DNA from: Arthrobacter globiformis
Lineage (GTDB): Bacteria > Actinomycetota > Actinomycetes > Actinomycetales > Micrococcaceae
DNA: 64,000 bases
Direction: 5' to 3'
Assembly: GCF_030815865.1 (NCBI RefSeq)
Contig: NZ_JAUSXI010000001.1
Coordinates: 4,526,001 to 4,590,000 of the forward strand
In this document: positions 8,851 to 17,353 of the stretch, piece after piece
Numbering within the stretch: position 1 is the first letter of the stretch
Layout: every line of letters starts with the position of its first letter
Notes under the pieces: generated by a model
What the model was told of the DNA's origin: nothing
Databases searched by the model: none
What the model saw: only the letters and a program-made list of their open reading frames with translations
Program-made: the position numbers and the translations under genes

Positions 8851-9540
8851 TCAGGCTACGACCACGCCCAGGTGGGCCGCCAGGAGTGGAGCCAGGAGTC
8901 CCAGCTGGTACTCGTCAATCACCACGCCGGCCAGGCTGCCCAGGCCGCTGATGCTCCGGAAGTCCGTGCCGCGCAGATCGAAGTCCTTCAGCTTGGCGCC
9001 AGCCAAGTCCAAACTTCCGATGGTGCAGTTTTTCAGCGCCACCCGGGCGGCACTTGCGGAGCCCAGGTCCAGCTCGCCGATGATGCAGTCACTGATCTGC
9101 ACGTCCGCCAGCCGGGAGCCCCGCAGATTCAGGTAGTCCAGCTTGCCGCCGTCGATCCGCACCGACTGCCAGCCGCTCTCGTAGAGCTCCGCCGACCCCC
9201 ATCTGGGGTTGCTGATGACGACGTCGTGCATGGTGGACCGGGCCAGCTTTAGTACGGGGGCGAAGGACTCCTCGATGACGCAGTCCCGGAAGGTGGCACC
9301 GCGCAACTGGGCTTCGTTGAAGGAGACGCCGGCGAATTCGCATTCGGCGAACGTGATGCCGCTGAGCTCCAGCCCGTCGGCGGCGGCGCGTGTGTACCGC
9401 CTGCCGTCGTACCGCTCGGCTCGCCTGAAGTCCGGCGCGCCGTCATCCCGCAGGCCCTCCAGCCGGACTGGCGCCAGCCTCGGCGGCGTGACCTTCGACG
9501 CGGCTCCCTGCTGGGGTTTCCCCGGGGACCTTCCCGCCAC
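8851..9540 (-). CDS. Pentapeptide-repeat protein
   Basis: About 229 residues. From about residue 50 on it carries A(D/N)LXX-type repeats (LELSGITFAECEFAGVSF, LRGATFRDCVIEE, LNLRGSRLADVQISDC, LDLAGAKLKDFDLRGTDF), which form a right-handed quadrilateral beta-helix. Some such proteins mimic DNA and protect gyrase, but most have no known role. The GTG at 9540 overlaps the stop of the SRPBCC gene (TAGTG) with GGAG 8 bases before it, so I chose it over other starts. Confidence 0.78.
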   Translation of the reverse strand: MAGRSPGKPQQGAASKVTPPRLAPVRLEGLRDDGAPDFRRAERYDGRRYTRAAADGLELSGITFAECEFAGVSFNEAQLRGATFRDCVIEESFAPVLKLARSTMHDVVISNPRWGSAELYESGWQSVRIDGGKLDYLNLRGSRLADVQISDCIIGELDLGSASAARVALKNCTIGSLDLAGAKLKDFDLRGTDFRSISGLGSLAGVVIDEYQLGLLAPLLAAHLGVVVA

Positions 9541-9998
9541 TACAGCCGCTCCGCTTTCGCAGCGATCTCGGCGAGGTCCTTCGCCAGGGCCTTTCGCGTC
9601 ATGCTCATGCCCATCCGCCCGAACACGGCGAGCATCAGCCGGCTGAGCACGGTGGGCCTGAGAACCTCCGCGCCGAAAGTCAGGGTCAGGTCGGTCCCGC
9701 CGCCCCGCTCCTGCAGCGTGAACCGGGAGGTGTAGTCCGCTCCGCCCTGCAGCGCCTTGACTGTTGTGCTGCGGGGCGGATCCGCCTGGGACACCCACAT
9801 TTCCACGGTTTCGCGCCGGCCCATCATGGACCTCGTCTCCTTCCAGCGGGTCCCTTCGCCGTACGGCCCCTCGCTGACCATCTGGATGGACTCGACCCCG
9901 GAAAGCGTGGCGGCCGACCCCGGAATGTCCGAGATCACCCGCCAGACTCTCTCCGGAGGGGCGTTCACGTGCTGACTCAGGCTGATGCTGTGATCCAT
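9540..9998 (-). CDS. SRPBCC family protein
   Basis: A 152-residue START/polyketide-cyclase-like protein: SISLSQHVNAPPERVWRVISDIPGSAATLSGVESIQ at the N-terminus, a central beta-sheet (TRWKETRSMMGRRETVEMWVS) and a long C-terminal helix (MTRKALAKDLAEIAAKAERL). It probably binds a hydrophobic ligand; no enzyme activity can be assigned. It is translationally coupled to the pentapeptide-repeat gene downstream. Confidence 0.78.
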   Translation of the reverse strand: MDHSISLSQHVNAPPERVWRVISDIPGSAATLSGVESIQMVSEGPYGEGTRWKETRSMMGRRETVEMWVSQADPPRSTTVKALQGGADYTSRFTLQERGGGTDLTLTFGAEVLRPTVLSRLMLAVFGRMGMSMTRKALAKDLAEIAAKAERL

Positions 9999-10198
9999 CC
10001 TTCGAGCCTAGCCGCGGGGCCGACATTTTTGGTCTGCAGCGCACGCGCCTCCGTGCCCCACTTCCGGGAGCCCCGCAGCCGGCAGCCCCCTGGCCTCAAC
10101 ACGAAAATTCCCAACAGGGGCTTGAAATAGTAAGCATGCTTCGTGTTAGGCTGAAACGGCTTTGTCAGAGCAACCGGCAACGGAAGGTGGTTCCCACC

Positions 10199-10375
10199 AT
10201 GGGTATCGGAGACAAGATCCAGAACGCGGCAGCGGACTTCGGCGGTAAGGCGAAGGAAGCAGCAGGCAACGCGACGGACAATGACCGCCTGAAGGCAGAG
10301 GGCCAGAAGGACCAGGTGGTGGCCGACGCCAAGAAGGTCGGCGAAGACGTTAAGGACGAATTCAAGCGGGATTAG
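10199..10375 (+). CDS. CsbD family stress protein
   Basis: A 58-residue hydrophilic protein, rich in Lys, Ala, Asp and Glu, with the CsbD pattern MGIGDKIQNAAADFGGKAKE and TDNDRLKAEG. Such proteins are induced in general stress and are largely unstructured; their biochemical role is unknown. The ATG at 10199 is preceded by GGAAGG. A 10-bp palindrome, AAGCATGCTT, lies upstream at 10132-10141. A strong terminator follows. Confidence 0.85.
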   Translation: MGIGDKIQNAAADFGGKAKEAAGNATDNDRLKAEGQKDQVVADAKKVGEDVKDEFKRD

Positions 10376-10395
10376 TACATCCCGCACAACGGGTG

Positions 10396-10435
10396 CGCCG
10401 GACTCCCTTGGGGGGAGCCCGGCGTCGCCGTTTTT
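10396..10435 (+). terminator. Rho-independent terminator of csbD
   Basis: Arms CGCCGGACTCCC (10396-10407) and GGGAGCCCGGCG (10413-10424) pair with one mismatch around a 5-base loop, followed after a short gap by TTTTT at 10431-10435. Confidence 0.8.
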
Positions 10436-10483
10436 GCGTGACGGCCAGGCTGAAGCCCGGCAAAGACGGCCCATCCAAGGCAC

Positions 10484-10831
10484 CTGAACTACGGCCGCCT
10501 CCCACCCCGCGACCTCGAGCCGCCCTCCGGGGCGCCTGCCAGCTGGTGGCGAACTATGGCGCGCAGGACCGCACCCTGCGGGCAGGGTGCGGTCCTGCGC
10601 ATCCTGCGGGGCGCCGCGGCCAGGCTGGAATCCGTCCTGGCTGCGGTGGGCGTTGAACACGACGTCAAGGAGTTCGCGACGGCGGGGCACTCGTTCCTGA
10701 ACGATCAGGAGGAAGGCCCGCGGGCACTGCGCCCGCTGGCGCGAGTGATGGGGGTTGGCCCGGATCCGGCCGCTGCCCCGGAGGCATGGCGCCGGATCGA
10801 GGACCACTCCGCCCGGCACCTCAAGAACTAG
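10484..10831 (+). pseudogene. Decayed dienelactone hydrolase, C-terminal remnant
   Basis: Three frames together give about 105 residues of the C-terminal half of a dienelactone hydrolase. Frame 1 reads LNYGRLPPRDLE up to about 10522. A one-base loss shifts to AALRGACQLVANYGAQDRTL. A further shift at 10580-10607 leads to GAAARLESVLAAVGVEHDVKEF, then TAGHSFLND (catalytic His region) and AWRRIEDHSARHL. The N-terminal half, with the Cys nucleophile, is missing. The second shift fits a 28-bp insertion whose first 19 bases are an inverted copy of the bases just before it. Not functional. Confidence 0.75.
10561..10600. repeat. 19-bp perfect inverted repeat inside the pseudogene
   Basis: The arms 10561-10579 (GCGCAGGACCGCACCCTGC) and 10582-10600 are perfect reverse complements with only GG between. 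The left arm is the native coding sequence for QDRTL; the right arm appears to be a mutational copy of it on the other strand. Confidence 0.85.
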
Positions 10832-10845
10832 CCCCTCTGCGCGAA

Positions 10846-10886
10846 CGGACACTTGAGGCCCCAGAATCGAGGGCCACAAGTGTCCG
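10846..10886. repeat. Intergenic palindrome, copy 2 (short form)
   Basis: CGGACACTTGAGGCCC (10846-10861) pairs with GGGCCACAAGTGTCCG (10871-10886) with one mismatch and a 9-base loop. The GGACACTTG element resembles the GTCCACTTG arm of copies 1 and 4. It lies between the pseudogene and the convergent permease gene. Confidence 0.6.
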
Positions 10887-10894
10887 AAGAAACG

Positions 10895-10935
10895 ACGACG
10901 GCGGGCGCCTCCGAAAAGGGGGGGCCCGCCGTCGT
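10895..10935 (-). terminator. Probable terminator of the amino acid permease gene
   Basis: ACGACGGCGGGC (10895-10906) and GCCCGCCGTCGT (10924-10935) are perfect complements, with a partly pairing inner stem. On the minus strand the stem is followed only by CGTTTCTTC, a weak U-tract. It ends 16 bases past the permease stop. Confidence 0.6.
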
Positions 10936-10950
10936 GATTAAGACAGGAAG

Positions 10951-12411
10951 CTAGCTGAAGAGTTCGCTTTTCGGCTCGTTGTTCTTGACCTTCTGCCAGC
11001 CGAGCCACAGAACCAGGGCGAAGAACGGAACGGTGGCAAGGGTCCACAGGCCGAGGTGGAAGACTTCGCCGGTCTTGCTGGTCATGGTGTCGAAGCCGAT
11101 CAGCACCGTAATCGCGAGCAGGCCCACGAGCCCGGCCCAGCTGGTCCAGGGCGAACCCGGCATCGGCAGGCTGGAAACCTGGCCCTTGCGGTGCCGCAGC
11201 GCGATCTGGCTCGCAAAGATGGCGCCCCACGTGAAGATGACGCCGATGGACGCGGTGTTGAGCGCGAGGTCGAACGCGTGCGAGCCGCCCAGCCAGATGT
11301 TGAGCAGGATGCCCACCAGGTAGAACGCGGCGATGGCCAGGATCGCGGCGTACGGAACGTGGCGCTTGGACATTCGGGTGAGCCACTGCGGGGCATGCCC
11401 GTTGTTGGCCATGGTGCGGAACACGCGGCCAATCGAGTAGAGCCCCGAGTTGCAGGAGGACAGGGCGGCGGTGATGACGACCATGTTCATCACGTCGCCT
11501 ACCCAGCCCAGGCCCATCTGTCCGAACACGGTGACGAACGGCGATGTGCCGGCCTTGTACTGGTCGGACGGGAGAAGCATGGCCAGCAGGGTGACGGAAC
11601 CGACGTAGAACACCACAATGCGGAGAACGACGGCGCGGATCGCCTTAGGCACTTCGCGTTCCGGATTCTGCATCTCGCCGGCGGTGATGCCGACGAGCTC
11701 GATGCCGTTGTACGCGAAGATGACGGCGTTCAGGACCAGGACCATCACCAGGGCGCCCTTGGGGAACAGGCCGCCGTCGGCCGCGAAGAGGTTGGCGACC
11801 GAGGCGTGGCCGTCGCCGACCCTGGCGTTGGTGACCACCATGAAGGTGCCCACTGTCAGGAAGATCAGGATGGCGCCCACTTTCAGGCAGGACGCCCAAA
11901 ACTCGAATTCGCCGAACGCCTTGACGCTGAGCAGGTTGACCGCCACCAGCAGGGCCAGCGCGGCGATGGCGGAGGCTTCCACCGGTACGTTCGGGAAGAA
12001 GAACTGGAAGTAGAGGCCGATCGCGATGAGTTCCGCGATCCCGGTCATGCCCCAGTTGATGAAGTACATCCAGCCGGACAGGTAGGCGCCCTTCTTGCCG
12101 AACATTTCGCCGGAGTAGCTGACGAAGGAGCCGGAGGTCTGGCGGTACATGATGAGTTCACCGAGGGCGCGCATCAGCAGGTAGGCGATGACGCCGGCGA
12201 TGGCGTAGGAGAAAATCAGCGCAGGACCGGTGGAGGCCAGGCGGCCGCCCGCGCCCATGAAGAGGCCGACGCCGATGGCGCCGCCCATGGCGATCATGGT
12301 GACGTGGCGCCGGCCCAGGGTCTTCTTGTAGCCCTCGGCGCTGAGGGTCGAGTCGACGGCGGCGGATGGAGCCGTCGGGCTCATAAGTTCTGTTGGGGTA
12401 CTTTGAGGCAC
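10951..12411 (-). CDS. Amino acid permease (APC superfamily), AnsP-like
   Basis: A 486-residue membrane transporter with about 12 hydrophobic segments. The N-terminal block GRRHVTMIAMGGAIGVGLFMGAG is the APC signature helix 1, and NPEREVPKAI is the conserved loop. ELIMYRQTSGSFVSY and CNSGLYSIGRVFRTMANNGHAP resemble asparagine and related neutral amino acid permeases (AnsP group), so uptake of L-asparagine or a similar amino acid by proton symport is likely. It stands alone. Confidence 0.85.
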   Translation of the reverse strand: MPQSTPTELMSPTAPSAAVDSTLSAEGYKKTLGRRHVTMIAMGGAIGVGLFMGAGGRLASTGPALIFSYAIAGVIAYLLMRALGELIMYRQTSGSFVSYSGEMFGKKGAYLSGWMYFINWGMTGIAELIAIGLYFQFFFPNVPVEASAIAALALLVAVNLLSVKAFGEFEFWASCLKVGAILIFLTVGTFMVVTNARVGDGHASVANLFAADGGLFPKGALVMVLVLNAVIFAYNGIELVGITAGEMQNPEREVPKAIRAVVLRIVVFYVGSVTLLAMLLPSDQYKAGTSPFVTVFGQMGLGWVGDVMNMVVITAALSSCNSGLYSIGRVFRTMANNGHAPQWLTRMSKRHVPYAAILAIAAFYLVGILLNIWLGGSHAFDLALNTASIGVIFTWGAIFASQIALRHRKGQVSSLPMPGSPWTSWAGLVGLLAITVLIGFDTMTSKTGEVFHLGLWTLATVPFFALVLWLGWQKVKNNEPKSELFS

Positions 12412-12473
12412 AACTGTTCCTTGTAGGTCGGGGGTTGCCTTGGATAGGGCACTGCCGGTTCCGGAACCTGGAG

Positions 12474-12535
12474 ATTTTGTACAGATAATTCGACTTCAAG
12501 TCCCGTCCCTCTTGAGGACCGTATGTGTACAAAAG
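12474..12535. repeat. Intergenic palindrome, copy 3 (TGTACAGATA arm type)
   Basis: TTTTGTACAGATAA at 12475-12488 faces TATGTGTACAAAA ending at 12534; an inner CTTCAAG/CTTGAGG pair adds to the stem. The outer arms match those of copy 5 at 59027-59090. It lies between the permease start and the end of the VOC gene. Confidence 0.55.
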
Positions 12536-12670
12536 CTCGTGAAGCATCGAAGGTTCGCACGGCCTATCCATCGTACAAGATTCCCGGAGCACTGCGTGAC
12601 CGGGGCAACATTCCCCGCCCGGAACGGGCGCCGGGTACGTCGCGGGCGGCGCTACCGGCACGTCCTTAGA

Positions 12671-13048
12671 TCAGGGCTCAAGCCGCCTGCGCAGGAGGCA
12701 GAACTCGTTGCCCTCTGGGTCGGCCAGGACGTGCCACTGCTCGTCGCCGGTTTGCCCGACGTCGGCGGGACGGGCGCCGAGGGCGAGCAACCGTTCCAGC
12801 TCGGCGTCCTGGTCCCGGTCGACCGGGTTGACATCGATGTGCAGCGGGAGCTTTCCGGTCCGCGGGTCGCTGCTGGGGCTCAGGATGATGGTGGGTTGCA
12901 GGCCGCCGAACCCGGCGTCGGGTGGGCCGATCTCGATCGCACCGTCCTCCCGGTCGAGTTCGACGTAGCCGAGGACTCCGCTCCAGAACCGCGCGAGCAG
13001 TTCGGGGTCGGCGCAGTTGAGGACCAGTTCGCTGATACGGCAAGCCAT
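12671..13048 (-). CDS. VOC family (glyoxalase-like) protein
   Basis: A 125-residue vicinal oxygen chelate domain: ISELVLNCADPELLARFWSGVLGY at the start, LHIDVNPVDRD in the middle and WHVLADPEGNEFCLLR at the end. These are the typical blocks of the glyoxalase_6 subgroup, whose enzymes or binding proteins use a metal held by His and Glu. The ATG at 13048 opens directly with the domain; upstream in-frame starts would add unrelated sequence. Substrate unknown. Confidence 0.82.
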   Translation of the reverse strand: MACRISELVLNCADPELLARFWSGVLGYVELDREDGAIEIGPPDAGFGGLQPTIILSPSSDPRTGKLPLHIDVNPVDRDQDAELERLLALGARPADVGQTGDEQWHVLADPEGNEFCLLRRRLEP

Positions 13049-13254
13049 GAAGTTCAGTGTACGGAGACGTCCGGTGGGAAGGCAGCACATATTCGGACCC
13101 CGTGGCGCAATCTCTAATTCGAATGGAGAAAAGGCTCCCGGCCAGGCGCTGTTGGGGCTACTGTGAGCACCATGGCCGGGGATCCGTTCCCGGCCATGGC
13201 ACCGCACCGTCTCATGCGGGCGCCGGCACTTGCGCCATTTGTTCAGGGGGAACT

Positions 13255-13722
13255 ATGAGAAAGAGAGCTCTACTGCTGCCTGCAGCATTGCTGCTGGCAG
13301 CCTCGGGGTGTTCCGGCGGGGGCACTGGCCCCTCCGGACCAAGCCCCAGCGCATCACCAGCCAGTACGACGGCGGTGTCCCAGCCGCCGTCGGAATCCTC
13401 ACCACCCACTACGGCCCCTTCCCTCCCCACCGATGTGTCCACATCTCTGAACGCTATCGACGCCCTGCAGGAGCACACCTGCGCGGCCGGTGCGGACGGT
13501 CAGTGGACGTTCAAGGGAACCCTGGTCAACTCCTCGGACAAAGCCAAGACCTACACCGTGGCCATCGCGGTCACCGTCGGCGCGGCAGTCCAGGGCCACA
13601 CCCTGATCACGGAAACCGTCCAGGCAGGGAAATCGGCTGAGGTTTCTGCAGAGAACTTCGCCAAGACCACGGGCCAGGCCGGCACGTGCGAACCTGTTGT
13701 TTCGGTGGAGGATGCTTCGTGA
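13255..13722 (+). CDS. Secreted lipoprotein
   Basis: A 155-residue lipoprotein: RKRALLLPAALLLAASGC is a lipoprotein signal with the Cys at about residue 19, followed by a Ser/Pro/Thr-rich linker to about residue 60. A small beta domain follows (WTFKGTLVNSSDKAKTYTVA and TVQAGKSAEVSAENF), like the FxLYD type. The ATG at 13255 follows an AGGGGGAA site. Its stop overlaps the GTG of the L,D-transpeptidase-like gene (GTGA), suggesting a joint role at the cell surface. Confidence 0.75.
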   Translation: MRKRALLLPAALLLAASGCSGGGTGPSGPSPSASPASTTAVSQPPSESSPPTTAPSLPTDVSTSLNAIDALQEHTCAAGADGQWTFKGTLVNSSDKAKTYTVAIAVTVGAAVQGHTLITETVQAGKSAEVSAENFAKTTGQAGTCEPVVSVEDAS

Positions 13723-15497
13723 AAAAACCAATACTTGCGGCTGCCTTGCTCCTGAGCCTGGTGGCCGGGTCCCTTGCGTCCTCGCCAGCCCTCGCGATCG
13801 ATTCCACGCCTCCCCAGGCAACGGAAACTGCAGATGCTCCCACGGCAGCTGCGGAAACTCCTGGCACGGCCACGGCGACGCCAAGTCCCAGCGCGACCAC
13901 CGCGGAATCGCCTCAGCCGGCAGAGTCCGTTGCTCCCGCGCCGTCAGAGCCGGCCCTGCCATTCGTGGCACCTTCGCCGTCCGTGACGCCCGCGCCCGCA
14001 GTCTCTCCCGCACCGTCCGTGACGCCCTCGCCCGCAGTTACTCCCGCGCCTGCTCCCGTCGTCGTCAAGGGCGCGATCGGCGTGAAATGGCGGGCCATGA
14101 AGGGAGCTGCCGGGGTCCTGGGTGCGCCAGTGGCGAACGAGGTGTGCGGCGCGGGCCTTTGTGGTCAGACGTTCAAGGGCGGAACGATGTATTGGGCCGC
14201 TGCCACCGGGGCCCACCCTGTGCTCCTGACAGCAGGACACACCGGCCCCTACTGGTACGCCAACGGCCGGGGCAAAGTGTTCGGCTACCCAGTCACGGAC
14301 GAAGTGGCGGTTCCGGGAGGAACTGTTCAAAAGATGTCCACCGGCAGGCTCATCACTTGGTCGGGCAATGGCGCGTACCAAGTCTGGCTGCGGGGAGCCA
14401 TCGGAGGTCACTGGAACACCCTCGGAGCAGTGAGTGCCCTCGGCCTGCCTCAGTCCAGGGAGACCTGTGGCCAGCGGAACGGCGGCTGCTACCAAAAGTT
14501 TGCCAAAGGCTACATCTACTGGAGTCCTGCCAGCGGGGCTCGGGCGGTGCGTCCGGGGAACTACGCCAAATGGGTAGGCGTAGGTGGATTGCCCGGTGCA
14601 CTGGGGTACCCCGTGAGCAGCGAAACCTGCGGCCAGCCGGCCGGGGGTTGTATCCAGCGGTTTCAGGGTGGAGCCATCTATTGGTCTGCGGGAAGCGGCA
14701 ACTGGGTCACCAAGGGCGGCATCGGCGCGCGCTACACCGCAGCAGGTTCAACCCGAAGTGGGCTGGGTTATCCCACGGCCAACGAAAAATGCATCCCGGG
14801 ACAATGTATCCAGTCATTCCAGAGGGGCTACATCGGCTGGTCGACGACCGGAGGCACCCGCATCTATTCCATGACCGAGTGTGCCAAGCTGAACAACGGC
14901 CGGTCCAGGTACTCCACGAACGGCGCCAACCGGGTCCTGCTCACGTTCACCCAAGGCTACAAGCAGTCCTACGCGACAAATATTTACTGCGTCCGGGTGG
15001 CAGGGCTGTACGTTGCGGACTGGAAGACGGACGGCTACGTGGGAGCCTCCGGCTTCAAGGCGCCGGGAGTGCCCTCTGGCCCCACCCGCAACCTGTACTC
15101 ACCCACCGGGTCCTACTCGGTAACCGAGGCATTCGGCCTGGGCAACCCGGGGACGCAACTCCCCTACCGCACGCTCAACCCCCGCTCCCGCTGGGGCGGC
15201 AACCCATGGACCGCGACGTACAACAAGTACTTCGAGTCCTCGTCCTGGGTGGGCTGGGACGAGAACATGTGGTACTTCGCCACACGCGCCTCGCATGACT
15301 ACCGTCAAGGCGTGGTCATCAACTACAACCGTCCCAACATTGTGCAGGACGCCGGCTTCGCCATCTTCCTGCACATGAACAAGGTCCCGACGGCCGGCTG
15401 CATCTCGCTGGATGACTGGGCCGTGGTGGATTACATCAAGAAGTCGAGGCCGGGCGACCGGATCATCATGGGAACCTACGGCGCCCTGTTCCGGTAG
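13719..15497 (+). CDS. LGFP-repeat protein with L,D-transpeptidase-like domain
   Basis: A 592-residue exported protein. The GTG at 13719 has GGAGG 7 bases upstream. Signal peptide 1-28 (KKPILAAALLLSLVAGSLASSPALA), then a Pro/Ala/Ser linker to about 115. Next come five or so LGFP-type repeats (about 120-385), each with a Trp, a GAP/GLP/GYP turn and an E-x-CG pair, as in GALGYPVSSETCG. The C-terminal third has GFAIFLHMN and PTAGCISLDDW, which match the His and Cys blocks of the YkuD L,D-transpeptidase fold. LGFP repeats are thought to bind the cell envelope. A role in wall cross-linking is inferred; the motif is GCIS rather than GCIR. Confidence 0.72.
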   Translation: MKKPILAAALLLSLVAGSLASSPALAIDSTPPQATETADAPTAAAETPGTATATPSPSATTAESPQPAESVAPAPSEPALPFVAPSPSVTPAPAVSPAPSVTPSPAVTPAPAPVVVKGAIGVKWRAMKGAAGVLGAPVANEVCGAGLCGQTFKGGTMYWAAATGAHPVLLTAGHTGPYWYANGRGKVFGYPVTDEVAVPGGTVQKMSTGRLITWSGNGAYQVWLRGAIGGHWNTLGAVSALGLPQSRETCGQRNGGCYQKFAKGYIYWSPASGARAVRPGNYAKWVGVGGLPGALGYPVSSETCGQPAGGCIQRFQGGAIYWSAGSGNWVTKGGIGARYTAAGSTRSGLGYPTANEKCIPGQCIQSFQRGYIGWSTTGGTRIYSMTECAKLNNGRSRYSTNGANRVLLTFTQGYKQSYATNIYCVRVAGLYVADWKTDGYVGASGFKAPGVPSGPTRNLYSPTGSYSVTEAFGLGNPGTQLPYRTLNPRSRWGGNPWTATYNKYFESSSWVGWDENMWYFATRASHDYRQGVVINYNRPNIVQDAGFAIFLHMNKVPTAGCISLDDWAVVDYIKKSRPGDRIIMGTYGALFR

Positions 15498-15537
15498 CCA
15501 CTCTTCGTAGAAGCAGGAAACCCAGGCGGTTCCAAAA

Positions 15538-15577
15538 CCCAGGCCCGGCGGCATACCCGCCGGGCCTGGGTTTTTTT
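15538..15577. terminator. Strong, probably bidirectional terminator
   Basis: Perfect 14-bp arms CCCAGGCCCGGCGG (15538-15551) and CCGCCGGGCCTGGG (15557-15570) with a 5-base loop are followed by seven T on the plus strand. On the minus strand four T follow, so it may also end the convergent ABC-F transcript. Confidence 0.9.
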
Positions 15578-15593
15578 GGCGGCGGGCGGAGGT

Positions 15594-17309
15594 TCAGGCG
15601 AGCAGCGCCGCCTTTTCCAGCGTTCCCTCCGCCATCGTGTACCTGAGCCACGTGCCCGGCGTACCTTCGCCGGCCCGGCCACGGGACCTGTCCGCGCAGC
15701 GGTCGAACCATTCACCCAGGGCCCGATCATGGCTGACCATCACAACCGTTCCGCTGAAGTCCGCGAGCGCCGATTCCAGTTCCTCCACGAGCACGGGGGC
15801 CAGGTGGTTGGTGGGCTCGTCGAGGAGCATGACCTCGTTATGGCCCAGCAGAAGCCGGGCGAGCGACAGCCTGCGCTGCTGGCCGGCGGAAAGGGCACCC
15901 ACCGGAACATGGAACTCGCTGGTGCGGAAGAGGCCCAGCCGCAGCAGCGCCTCGGCGTGGTGGTCGATGTTCCCGCCCAGCCCGGCAGCAAAAGCCGGCA
16001 GCAGCCGCAGGGATGGATGCTCGGGCAGCTCCAGCTCCTGCTGCAGATAGCCGATCCGGCCGTGGCGCACCACCTGGCCCGCGGCCGGCTCGAGGGTGCC
16101 GGCCAGAACGGAGAGCAGCGTGGACTTCCCGGCGCCGTTGGGACCGGTGATGAGGATTTTCTGCCCGCGCTCCACACGGAACTCGGGCACGTCCAGCCGG
16201 CCGGGCACCTGCGTATTGCGGGCGTGCAGGACCCGGTCGGCCGGGTCCCGGGGTTCACCGTCCAGGTCCGGCCCGGCGCCGTCCAGCCCGGCGTCGAGCT
16301 TCAGGCGTTCCGGTGGGCGCTCCACGGGGTTGTCCTCCAGGCGGCGCAGTCGCTCCTGGGCATTGCGGACCTTGCTGGCAGCGGCACGCTCCCACGTTCC
16401 CGTCTTGAAGTCGAAGCCCGCTTTGTCGTTGTCCCGTCGGCGCGCATAGCCCATCCGGCTAGTCACGGTGTCCGCCTGCCGCTGTTCCGAGGCCATGGCG
16501 TCGAGCCAGCCGTGGTACTGCTGTACCCAGCGCTGGCGTTCGGCCCGCTTCTCCTTCAGGTAGCCGTCGTAGCCGCTGCCGTAGCGGTTCACGGTGCGGC
16601 GCTCGGCGTCCACTTCGATCACGGCCGCGGCGACCTTCCGCAGGAGCACGCGGTCGTGGGAGACCACCACCACTGCGCCGCGGTGTGCCGCGAGGCGGCC
16701 CTCGAGCCAGGCAGTGCCGGCGGCGTCCAGGTGGTTTGTGGGCTCATCCAGGAGCAGGATGTCCGCAGGATCGGCCAGCAAGCAGGCCAGCGCGACGCGC
16801 TCCTGCTCCCCGCCCGACAGCGACCCCAGTGCCCGGCCACGGTCCACCCCGCCCAGGCCCAGCCGGTCCAATGCCGCCTCCACACGGGATTCCGCGGCGT
16901 AGCCCTCGCGCAGCTGGTACTGGGTCTGCAGGTTCCCGTACGCCTCGAGTTCGTTCGGCCCGGCCGCCGCGAGACCGTCCTCCAGCCGTTCCAGCTCGGC
17001 TTCCATCTCCCGGAGTGCCAGGAGCGCATTGTTGATCGCGTCGGCCACGGTCAGCCGGGCGGGTAGCCCTGACGTCTGCGCCAGGTATCCCACCCGGCCG
17101 TGCCGCTGGACCGTTCCGTCTCCCGGCGCCTCGATTCCCGCCAGGATCCGCAGCAGGGTGGACTTGCCCGCACCGTTCTCACCCACGACGGCGGCGTGCT
17201 CCCCGGCAGAGATCGCCAAGTCGACGCCGGAGAAGAGTTCGCGGTCCCCGTAGCCGTGGGAGACGCCGGACAGGTGAAGCTGTTCAGTTCGGGCATTTGA
17301 TTCAGTCAT
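15594..17309 (-). CDS. ABC-F family ATPase
   Basis: A 571-residue soluble protein with two ABC domains and no membrane segments. Domain 1: Walker A GENGAGKST (about 45) and signature LSGGEQERVALA (about 160). A charged linker (GYLKEKRAERQRWVQQYHGWLDAM) follows. Domain 2: GPNGAGKST (about 390) and LSAGQQRRLSLARLL (about 472). LLLDEPTNHLD and MLLDEPTNHLA are the Walker B regions. ABC-F proteins act on the ribosome; some give resistance to macrolides, lincosamides or pleuromutilins. Whether this one is a resistance factor or a translation factor cannot be told. A short upstream reading frame overlaps its start. Confidence 0.86.
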   Translation of the reverse strand: MTESNARTEQLHLSGVSHGYGDRELFSGVDLAISAGEHAAVVGENGAGKSTLLRILAGIEAPGDGTVQRHGRVGYLAQTSGLPARLTVADAINNALLALREMEAELERLEDGLAAAGPNELEAYGNLQTQYQLREGYAAESRVEAALDRLGLGGVDRGRALGSLSGGEQERVALACLLADPADILLLDEPTNHLDAAGTAWLEGRLAAHRGAVVVVSHDRVLLRKVAAAVIEVDAERRTVNRYGSGYDGYLKEKRAERQRWVQQYHGWLDAMASEQRQADTVTSRMGYARRRDNDKAGFDFKTGTWERAAASKVRNAQERLRRLEDNPVERPPERLKLDAGLDGAGPDLDGEPRDPADRVLHARNTQVPGRLDVPEFRVERGQKILITGPNGAGKSTLLSVLAGTLEPAAGQVVRHGRIGYLQQELELPEHPSLRLLPAFAAGLGGNIDHHAEALLRLGLFRTSEFHVPVGALSAGQQRRLSLARLLLGHNEVMLLDEPTNHLAPVLVEELESALADFSGTVVMVSHDRALGEWFDRCADRSRGRAGEGTPGTWLRYTMAEGTLEKAALLA

Positions 17310-17353
17310 AGGAAGTCCTCGCAGTCCAATGTGCGGCCCTGGAGCTTGTTCAT
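17306..17353 (-). CDS. Possible 15-residue leader peptide of the ABC-F gene
   Basis: The short frame MNKLQGRTLDCEDFL runs to a TGA that overlaps the ABC-F ATG (ATGA). GAGG lies 3 bases before its ATG, which is close. Antibiotic-inducible ABC-F genes often have such leader frames, but no clear alternative stem-loops were found here, so this may be chance. Confidence 0.3.
   Translation of the reverse strand: MNKLQGRTLDCEDFL

Noticed and set aside
10132..10141. AAGCATGCTT palindrome before csbD as a regulator site
   Set aside because: Ten bases are too short to judge without conservation data.
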